The notes: a model not told the origin generated them from the letters alone. Counted from the first letter of the stretch, positions 53,110 through 64,000 are shown. The stretch: 64,000 nt of DNA from Basidiobolus meristosporus CBS 931.73 (GCA_002104905.1 MCFE01000212.1:1-64000); one strand, 5' to 3'. Numbers and translations are program-made.

Positions 53110-56100
53110 ATGACTTCTACCAGCAAACAAAGCAATACCAACATCTTCCCTGTAAAGGAGAGGTTTGAAGGGAAGAACTACAGACTTTGGAAAATCAAGA
53201 TGCAGATCCACCTTGAGGAAAGAAAGCTTTGGAACATAGTAACAGGAAAGGAAGTTGAGCCCAAAGGAACAGCAGAAGATGTGGAGAAGTTTCAAGAGAA
53301 GGAGAGAAAGGCCTTCAATGCAATAGGCATCAATGTGCAAGACTCCTTCATTGGACAAATCCATGCCTCAAATACTGCCAAAGCAGCATGGGAATCCTTA
53401 GAGAAGATCTTTAGAGCAAAGTCAGTATCAAGCAAGCTTTATTTGAAACAAAAGTTCTTCAACATGAGAAAAAAGCCAGAAGATGACATGCTACAACTCA
53501 TTACCAGAATGGAGACACTTGCAGAAGAACTTTACAGTATTAATGCTGGTGTAGATGATGAAGAAAAGATACTCTGTCTGCTTTGCAGCCTACCAGACAA
53601 GTATAAGCCACTCATACTCTCTTTTGAAAGCAGAGAAGACAACTTGACTTTAGACTATGTCAAAGGAAGACTTCTCCATGAAGAACTCAGACATAATGAT
53701 CAAGCAGAGAAAATTGAAGATAATGCTTTATTCAGTTCGGAAAGGCATACAGAAAAGAAGGGAAAGCAACAAAACCAAAGAAAACCTGGCTGCTGTAACT
53801 ACTGTAAGAAGCCAGGACACTGGGCAAGAGAATGCAAGAAGAAACAAGCAGATGAAAAACAGAAACTAGAGCAGGCAAACCATATAACCACTGATGAACA
53901 GCTATTTGTCACTGTACAAGAGAGTGCAAGTAACCAAAGTAATGAATGGTATATTGACTCTGGAGCATCACAGCATATTTGTGGTATAAAGGATTGGTTC
54001 AGCAACTTAAAAACTATTCCCGTAAGAAAGATTTATCTGGGAGATAACTCTGCATTGGAAGCTACCGCCAGTGGGTCTATACAACTAAATATGAGTGATA
54101 ACTCAGGGGCAACAACAGCAAAACTGACTGATGTACTCTATGTACCCAGAATAGCTAAGAACCTACTCTCAGTCAGTAAAGCAACTACTCAGGGACTGAA
54201 ATTTGTTTTTACTAAGCTGAGCTGCTCATTATTGAGTGAAAATGGACAAAAATTAGCTTTGGGAATCAGAGATCACAATATATACAAGTTACAATGCAAG
54301 ATCATTGTACCTGAGTATGTCAACATTGCTGAAACTGATGAAACCAACTGGGAGACGTGGCATAGGAGGCTAGGACACATAGGGGAACAGAAAATGAGTC
54401 AATTGGTGAAAAATCAGCTTGTTTTGGGCCTAAAATACTCAATTCCAATCAAATTGAATGTTTGTAAGGGATGTTCATATGGCAAACAAGCTAGGCAACG
54501 TTTCAAGAGCTCAGAAGGCATCAATACCACCAAAATATTGGCTATTGTACACTCAGACATATGTGGCCCCATGAGAACACTGTCCTTTGGAGCCAAGAGA
54601 TACTTTATGACGCTTATTGATCACAAGACAAGATATACATGGGTGTACTTCCTCAAAACAAAGGATGAAGCTTTAGAGATGTTTAAGCACTTCAAGAACG
54701 TGGCAGAAACACAAACTGGGTGTAAATTGAAGGTACTACAAAGTGACAATGGAGGAGAATACTGCTCAAAGGAGTTTGCAAAATACTGCTTGTCTACTGG
54801 TATACCTCAACAGACCACAGTTCCTCATACTCCACAACAAAATGGAGTAGCAGAACGTGCAAATAGAACAATAGTAGAGATGGGAAGATCTATGCTACAT
54901 GATAAGGGAATGGACTACAAGTTTTGGGCTGAATCTGTTGCTACCGCTGTATACATCAAGAGCAGATGCCCAACAACAGCACTACGTGATTCTACACCCT
55001 TTGAAGCATATACAGGCAAAAAACTAGATATCCAGCATCTCAGGATCTTTGGCAGTGATGTTTTTTATCACATCCCTGACAAAAAACGCTCAAAGTTGGA
55101 ACCAAAGAGTAGAAAAGGGATCTTTCTTGGGTATTGTGAAGATACTAAAGGGTATAGAGTGTATGATGGCGATATTCAGAAGCTGATCAAGAGCAGGGAT
55201 GTTGTATTTGAGGAGAATTCAGATCAGAAAGCCACAGAAATCATTGGCCAGCTGCCTGATGATGCAATCAACACAAATGAAGAAGATGCGTACCAAATCC
55301 AGCCAGAGACGGAAGATACTTCTACCAGTTCCAGATCAGAACAGATTATCCCAGTTAGGAGATCTACCAGAATAAGAAATGCCCCTGGATCCTGGTGGCA
55401 GACATCCAATGATCATGAAGAAGCTTATCTTGCCTTATGTGCTGAACCTCAGAATCTGGAACAGGCAATGCACTGTCCAGATGCTACTAAGTGGCAACAA
55501 GCCATGCAGGAGGAGTACCAATCACTGATCAAGGCAAAAACGTGGGAACTGGTAGATTTACCAAATGGGAGAAAGCCAATAGGATGTAGATGAGTCTACA
55601 AGATCAAGATAACCTCAAATGGTGCCGTTGATATGTACAAGGCTAGATTGGTAGCTAAAGGCTATTCCCAGATCCAGGGACTAGACTTTAAGGAAACATT
55701 TGCTCCGGTTGCCAAGTTTAACTCTATTAGGACAGTTCTAGCCCTGGCAGCTGTACATAGTCTAGATCTACACCAAATGGACGTCAAAACAGCCTTTCTA
55801 AATGGGGATTTGCAAGAAACTATATATATGGAGCAACCAGAAGGTTTTACCGATGCAAAAAGCCCCCATAAGGTGTGCAAACTTAGAAAATTGTTGTATG
55901 GGCTTAAGCAGGCACCCAGAGCATGGTACAACAAGATTGACACATATCTAGAGGAAATTGGGTTCTCTCGTAGCACTGCAGATCACAGTATATATGTGAA
56001 ACAGCTCAAAAAGGGTGTGATCATCCTAGTTGTTTATGTGGATGACCTAATTAAAGCTACAAGTGATCAAGAGGCACTTAAACAGACAAAATCAGATCTC

Positions 56101-57026
56101 TACAGCAAGTTTGAGATGAAAGTTCTTGGGAAATTGAGCTGTTTCTTGGAATTGAGGTCAAATTTGACATACCTACGCAGAATATTGTGCTGAATCAGTC
56201 TAAGTACATCAGGGACATTCTTAGTTGCTTCAAAATGGAAAATTGCAAACCTGCAGCAACCCCTATGGACAATAACCTGAAATTAAGCAAATCTCAGCCA
56301 GTTATAGATGAAAACAGCTCAAATATGGACCAAAACTTTCCCTATCAATCAATGGTTGGTAGCCTAATGTACTTGATGGTGTCTACACATCCAGATATTG
56401 CAGTAGCAGTTGGAATAGTCAGTCAATTCATGCAGAATTATGGATCAGATCAAATTGCAGCAGTTAAGCGGATTTTCAGATATCTACAAGGTACCATAAA
56501 TATGGTACTGGAATACTCTGGGGCAGCTAATAGGCAAAAATTTGATGGTTATAGTGATTCAGATTGGGGTAGGGATTTGATTGACAGACGCTCTACCACA
56601 GGCTATGTATTTCTTTATGCTGGTGCAGCTATTACTTGGAATTGCAAGAAACAACCAACTGTGGCACTATCTACAATTGAGGCCGAATATATGGCTGCAT
56701 GTCAAGCAACTAAGGAGGCTATATGGCTACAAAAATTATTCAAAGAATTAGGTTTTAATTCAGGTGAACCAACATGTATTTACAAGGATAATCAAAGTTG
56801 TATTTCATCAGCTAGAAATCCTACTAATCATGCCAGAACTAAGCACATTGATATACAGCATCACTTTGTGAGGGAAGCTGTAGAAAATAACTTAGTGGAG
56901 CTGGTTTACTGCCCAACTGACAAAATGGTGGCAGACATATTGACAAAGCCACTAGCTAGGCCACAGTTTGAGATCCTTAGAGAGAAATTGGGATTACGAA
57001 ACTATTTAGTTGAGGAGGAGTGTTGA
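53110..57026 (+). pseudogene. Copia C gag-pol with one nonsense codon and one frameshift
   Basis: Open from 53110 for 827 codons. Gag; CCHC knuckle 'CNYCKKPGHWAREC' (residue about 229); protease 'WYIDSGASQHI' (about 279); integrase HHCC ('WHRRLGHIGE', 'CKGCSYGKQ') and DDE residues in 'VHSDICGPM', 'LQSDNGGEY', 'PQQNGVAERANRT'. A TGA at 55591-55593 replaces the conserved Trp of 'GCRW-VYKIK' at the start of reverse transcriptase. The same frame then continues to about 56150, including 'LVVYVDDLI'. A one-base deletion near 56148 shifts the rest, which runs open from 56187 to 57026 with RNase H ('SDSDWGRD', 'STIEAEYMAA', 'KDNQSCI'). Everything else looks intact. Confidence 0.93.
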
Positions 57027-57389
57027 AATATTGGACTATTTGGTATCATTCAGCAGCTAAAAATTTACTTAACAATTCTAGGCTAGTCTTAGTCACTGTA
57101 GGGCTCATTTACTGCCTTAACTTTGCCACTTTCTCCAGATATATGATCTTATGATTATTCCCCTATAGTCAGGATCAAATTAGCACTATTACCAAACATT
57201 ATGTACTAACCCTGAAACTGTTACAGAATGCTCCTGAATATTGAGAAACCCTCCCTACTTAGTGTTGCAGCTGTATTACTTTTACAAAGGTATAAATACT
57301 GAGCTTCTTTATGAATAAACAACAGTTTAACTATTATCACTATTTCTTGATAAGTTCCTTATATCCAAATCACTTCTTAAATTGCAACA
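57021..57389 (+). repeat. Right LTR of Copia C
   Basis: 369 bp, about 98% identical by eye to the left LTR. The pol frame ends inside its first few bases ('VEEEC' then stop). TATGA follows. Confidence 0.95.
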
Positions 57390-57645
57390 TATGAAACTCT
57401 ACAAATGCATGGACTGCATGAACTACATATATATTTATTTAAGTGGCTTTCTGAATTCATTATCATGAGTACAGTAGAAATATGGAGAGTCATATGCAGA
57501 AAATGTAGGCGGATTTATCCAAAAGCAGATTATCAATGCCAACTTGACACATATGTAGCTTTTGTGTGTGAAGTTTGCAATGTAATTTGAATGGTCTAGC
57601 TTCAAGCATGAAGCTGCAGTGGTTGATCTCTACCACTTATCCTTA
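57390..57645 (+). other. Right part of the sequence split by Copia C
   Basis: Open frame 57405-57590: 'WRVICRKCRRIYPKADYQC' then 'VCEVC', two CxxC pairs about 24 residues apart, as in small zinc ribbons. It resumes the reading broken at 52704. Not recognised. Confidence 0.4.
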
Positions 57646-57649
57646 GCGG

Positions 57650-58625
57650 CACACAGAAAAGAAGGGAAAGCAACAGAACCAAAGTAAATCTGGCTGCTGT
57701 AATTACTGTAAGAAGCCTCAAAACTGGGCAAGAAAATACAAGAGGAGACAGGCAGCCAAGCAATGGAAACTAGAGTAGGCAAACCACATAACAATAGATG
57801 GACAGGTATTTATAATTGTACAAGAGAGTGCAAGTAACCACAGTAGTGAGTAGTATACTGACTTTGGAGCATCAAAGCATATTTGTGGTAAAATGCAGTG
57901 ACGTAGCAACTGGAGGTCTATCCCAGTTGGAAAGGCTCACATTGGAAATGACTTTGCACTGAATGCTACTGCTATTGAGTTTATATAGCTAAATAAGACT
58001 GATACTTCAGGGGCAACAACAGCAAAACTGACTGACCCACTCCATGCACTGGGAATAGCTAAGAACCTACTCCATGTGAGTAATGCAACCACTCAAAGAC
58101 TGGATTTCTGTACACTAACCTGAGATGCCCAATGGCACAATCCAGTTTGTATATTGTTCAATAGAAAATCAATACAAAGCAAGCCACAGTGTATTTCTAA
58201 GAGGAGTTAGAACCCAGCAAGCCAAAGAAGTATGGTAGATTTGGTCCATTGTACCATTCCAGGTCATGCAGCGCAGTCTGCAGGAGATCTACTCACTAAG
58301 AAATGCCCCTTGATTCTGGTGACAGACATTTACTGATTATAAAGAGGCTTATCTTGCCCTATGTGTCAAACTTCAGCGTCTGGAGCAGGCAATGCAAATT
58401 CCAGATGCTACTATGTGGCAACAAGTCATGTAGGAGGAGTACCAATTAGTAATCAAAGCAAAAATGTGCAAACTGGTAGACTTACAAATTGGGAGAAAGC
58501 CAATGGGATGTAAATGGGTCTACAAGATCAAAATAACCTCAAATTGTACCATCAATATGTAGAAGGCTAGATTGGTGGCTAAAGGCTGTTTTCAGATCCA
58601 GGGACTACACTTAAATGAAACATTG
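57650..58625 (+). pseudogene. Copia C-family internal relic
   Basis: Degenerate gag-pol sequence: knuckle region 'NYCKKPQNWARKYK' (57700), protease-like 'DFGASKHICG' (57860), 'GATTAKLTD' (58010), then a deletion to the start of reverse transcriptase 'GCKWVYKIKITSN' (58510) and 'ARLVAKGC'. Here the Trp codon that is a stop in Copia C is intact (TGG). A 60-bp block at 58230-58300 matches the AGACTTG-type repeat at 61924. No LTRs are attached. Confidence 0.8.
58230..58300 (+). repeat. AGATTTGGTCCATTGTACCAT repeat fragment
   Basis: Aligns with 61924-61990 ('agacttgttccattgtaccat' there) and with the start of the 1758-1905 insertion. It is inserted in the Copia C relic. Confidence 0.5.
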
Positions 58626-58639
58626 GCTCTGGATATGCT

Positions 58640-59185
58640 TTACTGAAGGAGTCAAATGCACTGTGAAGACTGATCATGCCTTGCTCCAATATAATTTTAC
58701 TTGGAAGGTACTCTCTAGAAGAATGACAAGATCAGTGAATACATTAAGCAATTTGATTTGGAGATTGTCTACTGCACTGGAAAAAACAGCAGAGTTGCTG
58801 ACTCCTTATCAAGATTAGTACAAGTTGCATAGCTCTACTTAGTGCATGAATCAGATTAAACTAGCTTGTTACCAAAGTACTTGGTGGACTAAGCTGCTCC
58901 AAAAGAGGTGGATGAAGATATCAAGAAGATAATCCAGGATGAAGCCAGCAACTTTGTAGTACTGGATGAAACACTCTACCAAATTGTTGAAGGAAGCCCT
59001 ATTGCCTATTACCCTTATGTTTTTTGCTTGGATTTAATACATAAGTTACACAATGGATATAGTCATCTTGGAATTGAAGGAACCTATAGTCTTGTGAAAG
59101 CCAGAGCATGGTGGCCCAGAATGGAACATGACATTGAGAAGCTAGTGAAAACATGCCCAAATTGCCAAATCAACCAAGGTTGACC
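58640..59185 (+). pseudogene. Gypsy B-family fragment (RNase H end, integrase zinc domain)
   Basis: Contains 'GVKCTVKTDHALLQYNF' (RNase H, 58640) and the 91-codon frame 58908-59183 with 'YSHLGIEGTYSLVKARAWWP' and 'KLVKTCPNCQ'. This is about three quarters identical to 46966-46691 of Gypsy B but on the other strand. No LTR is attached; it is truncated by the repeat at 59206. Confidence 0.8.
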
Positions 59186-59205
59186 ACATATTGTATTGGT
59201 GTTTA

Positions 59206-59520
59206 TCAGACTTGTCTTCTTGGATAGTGCCGCATAGCACCAAGCAATTGATTGCACCAGATCAATCTAGCACCTTAATTTTAACCTTTGTCCTGGTGGT
59301 AGGATATAATCAATGCTGTTTATACTCAATCAAGCTGATTCACCTCACAATAGTGCTTTTCTTACTTTACTTACTATCAATAATGCTCCAGACATATTTC
59401 TTACCACAAGGGTCTTCTTGTATGCATATACTGCTCATTAAGAAGTATTCTGACTATTTTACTTACTTTGCTGTTTTTTTCCATGTTTGACTTTGCTCTG
59501 TATTAACTAGCTAATATGCA
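59206..59520 (+). repeat. Repeat with CAGACTTGT terminus, second copy of the 33748-34080 repeat
   Basis: Starts CAGACTTGTCTTCTTGGATA and follows 33748-34080 in order ('gtaggatataatcaatgctg', 'aatgctccagacatatttct', 'tcttcttgtatgcatatact'), with heavy divergence. It is likely the end of a dispersed element. Confidence 0.6.
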
Positions 59521-59810
59521 GTGTCTTCTTACCTATCCAAATATATGCTTGACCCTCACTCTTAGATGATTAGAATCCTGTTGTTGAGCTTTTGCTCCAT
59601 GCTGAGCACACCATTTCTGGGCTTTCTATCAGCTGTAATACATCTTGATCTCTGAAAATCCTCTCCTGTATGAGCTAAGTCAGTCATACATCTCTCCCCT
59701 CTACTAAATTCTGGATGATTCCACTCAGAGTGCTTTGTCATACCCTACTTCCAGCAAATGTCCCACTCAACTAGCTGATGTTACCCTTGATATCAGGCAG
59801 TGCTTGAAAC

Positions 59811-60179
59811 TGTTGCAATTTAAGAAGTGATTTGGATATAAGGAACTTATCAAGAAATAGTGATAATAGTAAAACTGTTGTTTATTCATAAAGAAGCTCA
59901 GTATTTATACCTTTGTAGAAGTAATAGAGCTGCAACACTAAGTAGGGAGGGTTTCTCAATATTCAGGAGCATTCTGTAACAGTTTCAGGGTTAGTACATA
60001 ATGTTTGGTAATAGTGCTAATTTGATCCTGACTATAGGGGAATAATCATAAGATCATATATCTGGAGAAAGTGGCAAAGTTAAGGCAGTAAATGAGCCCT
60101 ACAGTGACTAAGACTAGCCTAGAATTGTTAAGTAAATTTTTAGCTGCTGAATGATACCAAATAGTCCAATATTTCAACA
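59811..60179 (-). repeat. Solo LTR of the Copia C family
   Basis: 369 bp, full-length reverse complement of the Copia C LTR. It is flanked by a perfect 5-bp target duplication GAAAC (59806-59810 and 60180-60184). No internal region is present, so this is the classic product of LTR-LTR recombination. It is nearly identical to the Copia C LTRs, so insertion and loss were recent. Confidence 0.95.
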
Positions 60180-60800
60180 GAAACTTCACATAGTGTGCGT
60201 TGTATTTGTCAGAATAAAAGTGCCCCTGTCCTCTGGTAGGTCTGTCAATTCTGACTGGGAAGGTATCCAAAATTCTCTTTATTTGCAATCTGTTACTGAA
60301 CACGCTGGGATATGGGAGTCTATTAGTGCTCTCATCCTAGTATTCCAAATTTTCTCTCAGTCAAATATACCCTTTACAAGGTGATTTTCCATTGTTGTCA
60401 GCTGGGAATGAAGATTTCTAGGATTCCTGTTGCCATGAATGGTGGGATGAAAACTTGTAGGGCATTAGTTCTTGTAATAGCAGGGAAGCTTAACAAGGGA
60501 TCTCCTTGAGTAGATTGGGGTTCATGGTCCACAATGCTTGCAATAGATCTCCTCTAATGTGTCAAAAGTAAATCCTGTGCAGTATTGAGCCTAACGAGAA
60601 AAGACCATTCAGAGGAGTAGGTTGTATCAGAATTAATGTATGATTGAGTGGAGGCAATATGAATTGATTTGCCATTACCAGCTTAATTTATCTAAATTTG
60701 ATATATTATGATTCAATCTCCATCAACTGATATGTGTCCTATTATGATGTTGCAAAAATCCTCCTCAAGCAATGACTTGGTGATTGCATTAATGATTTAC
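60180..60800. other. Sequence around the solo LTR, no supported gene
   Basis: The sequence into which the solo LTR inserted. The minus strand reads 'ACSVTDCK' and 'LTDLPEDRGTF' near 60290-60200, but I recognise no protein. Confidence 0.3.
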
Positions 60801-61755
60801 TGACAAGTCAATTGTCATATAGGAAATCAGATACATTCAGCAAGGTGGAGATGAAAGATCTTCAAAAATTGAGCTATTTTATTGGAATTAAAGTGAATTT
60901 TGACATGCATATGCAGAAAACTATGCTGAATCAGTCAAAGTACATCAGAGACATTCTTAGCTGCTTCAAAATAGAAAGCTGCAAGCCTGCAGCTACCCCT
61001 ATGGACAATAATTGAAAATTGAACAAGTCTCAGCTAGTTTGGGGTGAAAACTGCTCAAATATGGACCAAAACTTTCCCTATCAATCAATGGATGGTAGGC
61101 TGCTGTGCATCATAGTATCTACATGTCCAGATATTGCAGTGGCAGTTGGAATAGTCAGTCAATTCCTGCAGAATTATGGATCAGATCAGCTTACAGCTGT
61201 TAAGGGGATTTTCAGATATCTACAAGGTACCACATATATGGTACTGGAAACTTAAGAGCTGCTAATAAGCAAAAATTTGATGATTATAGTGATTCAGACT
61301 GTGGTAGAGATCAGATTGACTGATGCTCTATTGATGGGTATGTATTTCTTTATGTTGGTAGAGCTATTACTTGGAATTGCTAGAAACAGCCAACTGTGGC
61401 CCTATTTACAACTGAAGCAGAAAATATGGCTGCATGCCAAGTAACTAACAAGTCTATATGGCAATAGAAATTATTCAAAAACTTAGGACTTAACTCAGAT
61501 GAACCAACATGTATTTGCAAAGATAATCAAAGTTGTATTTTATTAGCTAGGAATTCTGCTAGTCAAGCCAGAACTATACACATAGATATACAATACCACT
61601 TTGTGAGAGAAGCTGTAGAAAATAAAGTAGTAGATTTATTTTACTGCTCAACTGACAAAATAGAGGTAAATATATTGTCCAAATCACTAGCTAGAAGACA
61701 ATTTCAGAATCTCAGAGAGGAATAAAGATTCAGAAGTTATTTAGTTGAGGGGGAC
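60801..61755 (+). pseudogene. Copia C-family RT/RNase H relic
   Basis: From 'MKDLQKLSYFIGIKVNFD' (60850) through 'LNQSKYIRDILSCFK' to an RNase H with many stops ('DNQSCILLARN', about 61525). It lacks everything upstream of the reverse transcriptase thumb. In this copy the segment corresponding to the Copia C frameshift site is in frame. It is followed by the start of an LTR. Confidence 0.8.
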
Positions 61756-61922
61756 TGTTGAAATATTGGACTATATGGTATCATTCAGCAGCTAAAAGCT
61801 TACTTAACAAATCCAGCCTAGTCTTGGTCCCTGTATATCTAATTTGCTGCCCCAACTTTCCCAGCTTCTTGAGATCTATGATCCTGTGATTTTCTGCTAT
61901 AGTGAGGATCAAATTAACACTT
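61756..61922 (+). repeat. Copia C-family LTR, truncated
   Basis: The first 165 bp or so of the LTR (TGTTGAAATATTGGACTATA..), diverged, ending abruptly at the AGACTTG-type repeat. Confidence 0.8.
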
Positions 61923-62080
61923 TAGACTTGTTCCATTGTACCATGCCAGGGTTTGCAGTGCAATCTATGGTGTGAAAGAACAATTGGGTGCAATATTGTA
62001 GCTACCAGTAGGCAGGATTGCTGTTGGACAATTTTGCACTATGTGGGACAATCTTGCACACTATGGCACATTCTGACACA
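61923..62080 (+). repeat. Repeat with TAGACTTGTTCC terminus and GGCACA motifs
   Basis: Starts TAGACTTGTTCCATTGTACC at the break in the Copia C LTR, followed by iterated 'ttgcacactatggcaca' units. It may be the terminal region of the family Y repeat that follows in the opposite orientation. Confidence 0.55.
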
Positions 62081-62099
62081 ATGAGGTTGGCACATGCAA

Positions 62100-63865
62100 T
62101 TGCGCCAACTTGTAATGTTTGCATCTCATGCTAAATTGGAAACTGCTGTTATAGTAGGTAAAACCTGGTATTTGGATATGTTTATTGAATTTGATTGGAG
62201 ATTAATGCGTATCACATTATAAACTACACTGATACTTCCCATTTTAGTTACCATCAATCCGATTGGATGGTATCTCAGTGGTTCACTGGCCCAAAAGTGT
62301 CCCAAAGCTGTCAGCCCACAATTGGTTCTTTGGCCAATACACAAGCTACCTGATTGTCCATCAAATATCCCATTTTGCCTATTAAGCAAGTAAATCCATG
62401 ATCCTAGTGATTGGACAAGGTGTCATAGCTAGCATGCCACCAATTGTATAGGTGCAAGTCAGATCAAATGGCTGCACTGTTGCCACAGATGATGTATATA
62501 TATACAGGGTGTTCATATACAGGGGTCCTGTCCCAAATGTGAGACAATCTTGATATTACTTATATCAGATATTGAGTGATAACTGATTTGCAATGGCTTG
62601 ATGCGGATTGCAAAAAAAATGTGTTGTTTGGATCATTACAAATAATAGCTATTCAATGCAATTGCATCATCTTCTTCAAGGTTTTTATCTCATTGGGATT
62701 ACTACTGAAGCATTTGTTAGTGTTTCACTTTGCATATCTAAACTACTTTCTGGTGACTATCCTCTTGACTACTTGTGTATTTGTAGTCAGTATTTTGCCT
62801 CCTAGCTGATGAGTGCAATGCTGCAGCTTGGCCGTGCTGAATTGCTCCTGATGATGCACCTGAGCTGGCCTGCAATGCTGTGTGCTGATGTGTTCTCTTA
62901 CTTGCCAAAGGCACTTGTGGTGGAGGCACTTCATGTGGGTCATCATCAGTCAGTTCACCAGAAGAAACTAGCTGATGGCCAGGTGTAGTGGCATACACAA
63001 ATGTGACTTGATATGCTGGCATAGCCCTTAGCTGAACTTGATGTGATGCGGCTTGTTGACACAACTTGGCCTGCTCCAATGGACTTCCAGCAAGCCATGC
63101 TGGTGCAATCTGGACACTGTTGCTTGCGGTCTGTATTCTTGCCCTTAAAGCTCACCTTCTGATTCCTCAAGGTATTCACTTACCCTCTCTGATACTTTGG
63201 AACTGTTTCTTGGATGAGTCCTGTGTATATTGCTCTTGGAAGCCACTTAGCTCTACTGATATATCAAGTAATACATTAGTCATTTGAGGCAAAACCTCAT
63301 TCAAATCTCTTTGGTTCTCAAAGTTGAGGCACAAATGGACATGTTTGGCTTGTACTGAGCAAACTGGGTGCAAAATTGCTCACGCATGGCTTCCTCATCA
63401 AATCCCCTCACTATCAGTTCATTCTTGATTTCAATACTTTTCTTGGTTTATATCTTCTTGCATATATCTGCTGCCATCTTGATGTAGAGCTCATGCCACA
63501 GCTTTCTACTCAGGTTCTTCCATTGCTGTTGACTCTCCAAGGTATCTAGTTCTGCTAGATTAATGAGCAGTGCCCAAATATCTGTTTGAATGCTCATCAT
63601 AGACACTTTGACCATACTGAAATCACTTAGCATGAACTCAAACAGATCCAACATTGACTTTTCTGGTCCAGACTACACTTGTGAGCTGGGGGATGGATTT
63701 TTTCTGGATTGTACTAAAGATGAGTTGAGGCTTGGTATAGGGACCATGGTGACAGATTTGGATACTTATACAGTAGTGTATTGATATCAACCTGGTCTTA
63801 TATGAAATATAAATGAGATCCAATGTGATTATTGAATTTTCCATGTATTATGCATGATGCCTCTT
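62100..63865 (-). pseudogene. Repeat family Y, copy 2
   Basis: Inverted copy of 34083-35990. Minus-strand readings: 'IQTDIWALLINLAELDTLES' (63600), 'LPQMTNVLLDISVELSGF' (63290), 'LTDDDPHEVPPPQVPLASK' (62920) and 'GAIQHGQAAALHSSARRQNT' (62830). Differences from copy 1 leave several blocks unchanged at protein level, which suggests the repeat was once coding. Stops and frameshifts are present. The protein is not recognised. Confidence 0.5.
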
Positions 63866-64000
63866 GGATTGCATTAACACAGATCAGATCACATCAATTG
63901 CAGATTTCCTATTTCACTCCAGACTTGTGAGTAAAACACCAATAAAAATATCAAGTCATTGTTTGAGAATGATTTTTTCAACATAATAATGGGATACATG
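63866..64000. other. Window end, nothing supported
   Basis: AT-rich sequence with no recognisable feature. It may continue the family Y repeat. Confidence 0.3.

Larger units (their letters stand above)
52705..57389 (+). mobile_element. Copia-family retrotransposon (Copia C), recent, near intact
   Basis: Two 369-bp LTRs (52705-53073 and 57021-57389, ends TGTTGAAATATT..AATTGCAACA) differ at about seven positions. A perfect 5-bp target duplication TATGA flanks the element (52700-52704 and 57390-57394). The primer site GGTTATGAGCCCC (53074-53086) is complementary to the anticodon arm of initiator tRNA-Met, as in Copia-type half-tRNA priming. The internal region holds one long gag-pol frame disabled by a single stop and a single frameshift. 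It is distinct in sequence from family A. Confidence 0.95.

Noticed and set aside
55591-55593. Alternative genetic code (TGA read as Trp)
   Set aside because: Host genes use TGG for Trp, and TGA is used as a stop (for example the coiled-coil gene stop at 10159-10161). The TGA in Copia C is best explained as a point mutation.

Overview
The window is eukaryotic and almost certainly fungal. Its genes are interrupted by short introns (mostly 50-85 bp, GT..AG). The recognisable proteins are typical of fungi: a CPS1/Gt2-type processive glycosyltransferase, a kinase-less Mad3, the GTP/GDP mitochondrial carrier Ggc1, an HPC2/ubinuclein, a PPxY alpha-arrestin and a tetraspanin. I cannot name the species. 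Copia, Gypsy and CACTA(Tnp2)-type elements together would fit a repeat-rich fungal genome, but that is inference.

Layout. (1) 1-8.3 kb is AT-rich repeat sequence on the minus strand: a Copia element (family A, cut by the window edge) interrupted by a complete but decayed Gypsy element (Gypsy A, 257-4308), followed by older fragments. (2) 8.3-28.7 kb is a compact GC-richer gene island: GT2 glycosyltransferase (+), coiled-coil protein (-), Mad3 (+), alpha-arrestin (-), two divergent TMEM198/DUF4203-like paralogues (-/+), Ggc1 carrier (-), ribosomal protein eS27 (-), C2H2 factor (+), HPC2/ubinuclein with 12 exons (-), tetraspanin (+), FRG1 (+), and a truncated serine dehydratase pseudogene (-) at the right edge. 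Start and splice choices were made by hand from reading frame, splice signals and family similarity. (3) 28.7-64 kb is again repeat-dense: Copia-A relics, several copies of two unrecognised repeat-encoded protein families, two decayed CACTA/Tnp2 transposase copies, Copia B (41385-45882, perfect 5-bp target duplication) inserted in Gypsy B (minus strand), a 733-bp foldback element inserted in the Gypsy B reverse transcriptase, a young Copia C (52705-57389, perfect target duplication, LTRs about 98% identical), a Copia C solo LTR with perfect target duplication (59811-60179), and further relics.

The island genes are housekeeping or cell-biology genes with no shared pathway. They are packed tail-to-tail or head-to-head (for example Mad3 and arrestin stop codons are about 20 bp apart). 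The most unusual material is in the repeats. A set of sequences shares an AGACTTG-type terminus and iterated TGGCAC/GTGCCA motifs, including the foldback element with a 3-bp target duplication. They lie in the same region as CACTA/Tnp2 transposase relics. Two multi-copy, conserved but unrecognised protein-coding repeat families sit among them.
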